The notes under the pieces were generated by a model. It saw nothing but the letters and a program-made list of their open reading frames with translations, ran no database searches and had not been told where the DNA came from. A program made the position numbers and the translations under genes. Shown here piece after piece: positions 43,678 through 45,540 of a DNA stretch of 45,540 nt (position 1 is the first letter of the stretch; every line of letters starts with the position of its first letter). Source of the stretch: PVC group bacterium (GTDB taxonomy: Bacteria > Verrucomicrobiota > Kiritimatiellia > SLAD01); contig PWVE01000165.1 of assembly GCA_003562335.1 (NCBI GenBank), forward strand, positions 1-45,540, read 5' to 3'.

Positions 43678-43819
43678 AAACCCTCCTCGACCTTTAGACG
43701 GTTGGACCTTTCAAGCGTTCATAATAGCAAACCGAATCCACCCCTAAATCCTACCCATTTAAAGGCTTTGGTCGGCGAAGAGGCGGCAACCTGACAGCAA
43801 CCCAAGCCCGTTTCCCGGG

Positions 43820-43841
43820 AAAAAGCACGCCTGAAACGTGC
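43820..43841 (-). terminator. Rho-independent terminator of the hybrid kinase gene
   Basis: GCACG (43825-43829) and CGTGC (43837-43841) form a short stem with a seven-base loop. On the minus strand it is followed by TTTTT. It is 23 bases beyond the kinase stop. Confidence 0.7.
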
Positions 43842-43864
43842 GTATCCTGGCAGCACGCACTGCG

Positions 43865-45540
43865 TCAGGGGGATGAAAGCGCGTCCTGAATGGCAACGGA
43901 CATGGCCTCGGCCGTAAAGGGTTTCTGCAGGAAGTTCATGTGCTCAGGTACAATCCCGTTGCGGGCGATGACTTCTTCCGAATAACCCGACATAAACAAG
44001 CATTTTATGGAGGGACACTTCTGTACCACTTGATCGGCCAGCTCTTTGCCATTCATTTCAGGCATGATGACATCAGTCAGCAATAAGTGGATTTCATCTT
44101 TATGTTGGTCCACCAACTGCAGCGCTTCCTTTGGTGAAGCAGTGCTCCAAACGGTAAATCCGGCTCGCTGTAAGGTCCGCTCAGTCAGATTCAGGATACT
44201 GGCTTCGTCCTCCACAATCAAAATCCCCGTACCCTGCTGATCGGTTACAACCGCAGACGCGCCTTCCAGCACTTCCACCCCGGGATCATCGCATACCGGG
44301 AAATACAATCGAAATGCGGTGCCTTGCCCAGCGGTGCTGTCCACTTCAACGTACCCGCCGTTTTGCCGAACGATCCCATACACGGTGGAGAGGCCAAGCC
44401 CGACACCTTGCCCTTTGGCTTTGGTGGTGAAGAAGGGCTCAAACACCTGCCGAGTCAGTTCTTCGTCCATCCCGCAACCGTTATCGGTGACCGATAAAAC
44501 CACATATTCCCCCTTGACCGGATATTCTCCCAAAAACAATTCACGTCCGGATAGGTACACGCGGTCAGCACCAATTTGAATATTTCCACGTTCCGTAATC
44601 GCATCACGCGCGTTCACGCACAAATTGACCAGTATCTGATCCAGTTGGGATGGATCAATCTTGATTTGCGCCTGGCCCTCACCGGGCACCCAATCCAATT
44701 TTATCGACGCATCCATCAACCGCCGAAGCATTCCCAGTAAGTCTGGAACGACCGCCTTCAAGTCCACGACCTGCGGCTTCACGGATTGTCGACTGGCAAA
44801 GGCCAGTAGCTGGCGCGTCAGCTCCACGGAACGTTTGGCCGCGTTCTTCACCTGCTCTAGATCTTGCTTCAACCAGCCATTGTCCCCGGCACCTTCCATG
44901 GCCAACTCTGTATTGCCCAGGATGACCTGCAACATGTTGTTAAAATCATGGGCAATACCGCCTGCCAAGCGCCCGATTGAATTCATTTTCTGCGCCTGCT
45001 GGTACATGCGCTCCCGCTCCAGTTCATCGGTAATATCCCGCTTAATGGCTACAAAGTGGGTCACCTCGCCGTTTTCATTGCGCACCGGCGAAATGGTGGC
45101 TTCTTCAGTGAACAGGTGGCCGTCTTTTGCCCGGTTGACCACCTTCCCACTCCAAACCTGTCCCTGGGCGATGGTATGCCACATCTCCGTGTAAAAGGCA
45201 TCCTCCTGTTCACCACTTTTTAAAATGCGCGGGTTCTGGCCGATTGCCTCGTCTGCCGTATAACCGGTGACCCGCTCAAAAGCGGGATTGACGTACTGAA
45301 TGGTGCCGCTGACATCGGTGATCACAACGGTGTCCGGCGATTGCTCAATGGCGGTTGCTAACCGGGCGCGCTCGCTTTCGGTCTGTTGCTGATCTTCGAT
45401 TACCTTGAGCAGCATGCGGCGCGACTCCTCGGCCTCCGCCAATAACCGGTCCTTTTCCTGCTCGGCACATTTACGGGTATGAATATCGCGGTCCCATCCC
45501 ACGAATCCAACCAACCGTCCCGCCGCATCATGCTTGGGCA
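43865..45540 (-). CDS. Hybrid sensor histidine kinase, N-terminus outside the window
   Basis: At least 558 residues; the frame stays open to the window edge, so the true start is to the right. The visible part starts in the end of a PAS/PAC domain (GFVGWDRDIHTRK), then a coiled coil, a second PAS domain (SPDTVVITDVSGTIQYVNPAFERVTGYTADEAIGQNPRIL), HisKA with the phospho-His in GGIAHDFNNMLQVILGN, HATPase_c (LCVNARDAI, VTDNGCGMD, GVGLGLSTVYGIV) and a C-terminal receiver (ILIVEDEASILN, LLTDVIMPEMNG with the Asp, and the Lys in LQKPFTAE). It has no helix-turn-helix. Signals through internal phosphotransfer to the receiver. No receiver-only partner is adjacent. Confidence 0.93.
   Translation of the reverse strand, partial: PKHDAAGRLVGFVGWDRDIHTRKCAEQEKDRLLAEAEESRRMLLKVIEDQQQTESERARLATAIEQSPDTVVITDVSGTIQYVNPAFERVTGYTADEAIGQNPRILKSGEQEDAFYTEMWHTIAQGQVWSGKVVNRAKDGHLFTEEATISPVRNENGEVTHFVAIKRDITDELERERMYQQAQKMNSIGRLAGGIAHDFNNMLQVILGNTELAMEGAGDNGWLKQDLEQVKNAAKRSVELTRQLLAFASRQSVKPQVVDLKAVVPDLLGMLRRLMDASIKLDWVPGEGQAQIKIDPSQLDQILVNLCVNARDAITERGNIQIGADRVYLSGRELFLGEYPVKGEYVVLSVTDNGCGMDEELTRQVFEPFFTTKAKGQGVGLGLSTVYGIVRQNGGYVEVDSTAGQGTAFRLYFPVCDDPGVEVLEGASAVVTDQQGTGILIVEDEASILNLTERTLQRAGFTVWSTASPKEALQLVDQHKDEIHLLLTDVIMPEMNGKELADQVVQKCPSIKCLFMSGYSEEVIARNGIVPEHMNFLQKPFTAEAMSVAIQDALSSP

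Noticed and set aside
1-45540. CRISPR arrays, tRNA, rRNA and insertion sequences
   Set aside because: No regularly spaced repeats, cloverleaf-like sequence, rRNA core or transposase was recognised by eye. A covariance-model search would be needed to exclude small RNAs fully.

Overview
This window comes from a moderately GC-rich, Gram-negative bacterium. The evidence is a lipoprotein with a clear lipobox, a Tat-exported oxidoreductase subunit, a DsbD-type thiol transporter, a GmhA-like heptose isomerase and MurA. Three features point, as an inference only, to the PVC superphylum, perhaps Kiritimatiellota. MurA has Asp in place of the usual catalytic Cys, as in Chlamydiae. The protein-like debris in intergenic repeats (HGRPAHD..RAGCPFHAGG) resembles spurious ORFs I associate with PVC genomes. 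There is also a large membrane protein of DUF2723 type fused to TPRs. No rRNA, tRNA, CRISPR array, transposase or phage gene was seen.

Layout. 1-1.2 kb: an XRE/ImmA-like regulator whose HExxH motif is lost, followed by the first codons of a second gene. 1.4-3.6 kb: type III glutamine synthetase. 3.6-4.5 kb: non-coding stretch with two copies of a small repeat with terminal inverted repeats. 4.5-9.1 kb: thiol peroxidase, a THUMP-type RNA methyltransferase, an Lrp-type regulator overlapping an aminotransferase, and MurA. 9.3-11.2 kb: a small lipoprotein, then a stand-alone receiver protein translationally coupled to a KaiC/RAD55-like ATPase. 11.3-14.2 kb: both subunits of DNA topoisomerase VI, an archaeal-type enzyme that is uncommon in bacteria. 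They are followed 3 nt after the stop codon by a third copy of the repeat with perfect 17-bp inverted ends. 14.3-17.2 kb: amylosucrase and fructokinase on the minus strand. 17.3-21.2 kb: a four-gene, fully overlapping operon for a periplasmic molybdenum hydroxylase of PaoABC type plus a 75-residue Cys-rich protein I cannot name.

21.2-26.1 kb (minus): universal stress protein, a 1045-residue membrane/TPR protein and an alpha/beta hydrolase lipoprotein. 26.2-27.6 kb (minus): RF1 and ribosomal protein L31. 27.8-32.0 kb (plus): a TlpA-like thioredoxin, a low-molecular-weight phosphatase, a fused RpiB-GlyA protein and a family 4 uracil-DNA glycosylase, tightly spaced. 32.1-36.1 kb (minus): beta-CASP hydrolase, Asd, UDP-glucuronate decarboxylase and an FHA protein. 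36.2-40.7 kb: HhH-GPD glycosylase, SRAP protein with a small membrane protein, eukaryotic-type UGPase, VTT-domain protein and a SIS-domain isomerase. 40.8-43.7 kb (minus): DsbD-like protein and a secreted redoxin. 43.9-45.5 kb: a hybrid histidine kinase running off the right edge.

Themes: envelope thiol redox (Tpx, TlpA, redoxin, DsbD), nucleotide sugars and cell wall (MurA, UGPase, UXS, GmhA-like), sucrose use (amylosucrase releases fructose, the kinase phosphorylates it) and DNA topology or repair (Topo VI, Udg, HhH-GPD, SRAP). The most notable items are Topo VI beside a receiver/KaiC pair, the RpiB-GlyA fusion, the Asp-type MurA, the Cys-rich fourth gene of the molybdenum hydroxylase operon, and the inverted-repeat family.
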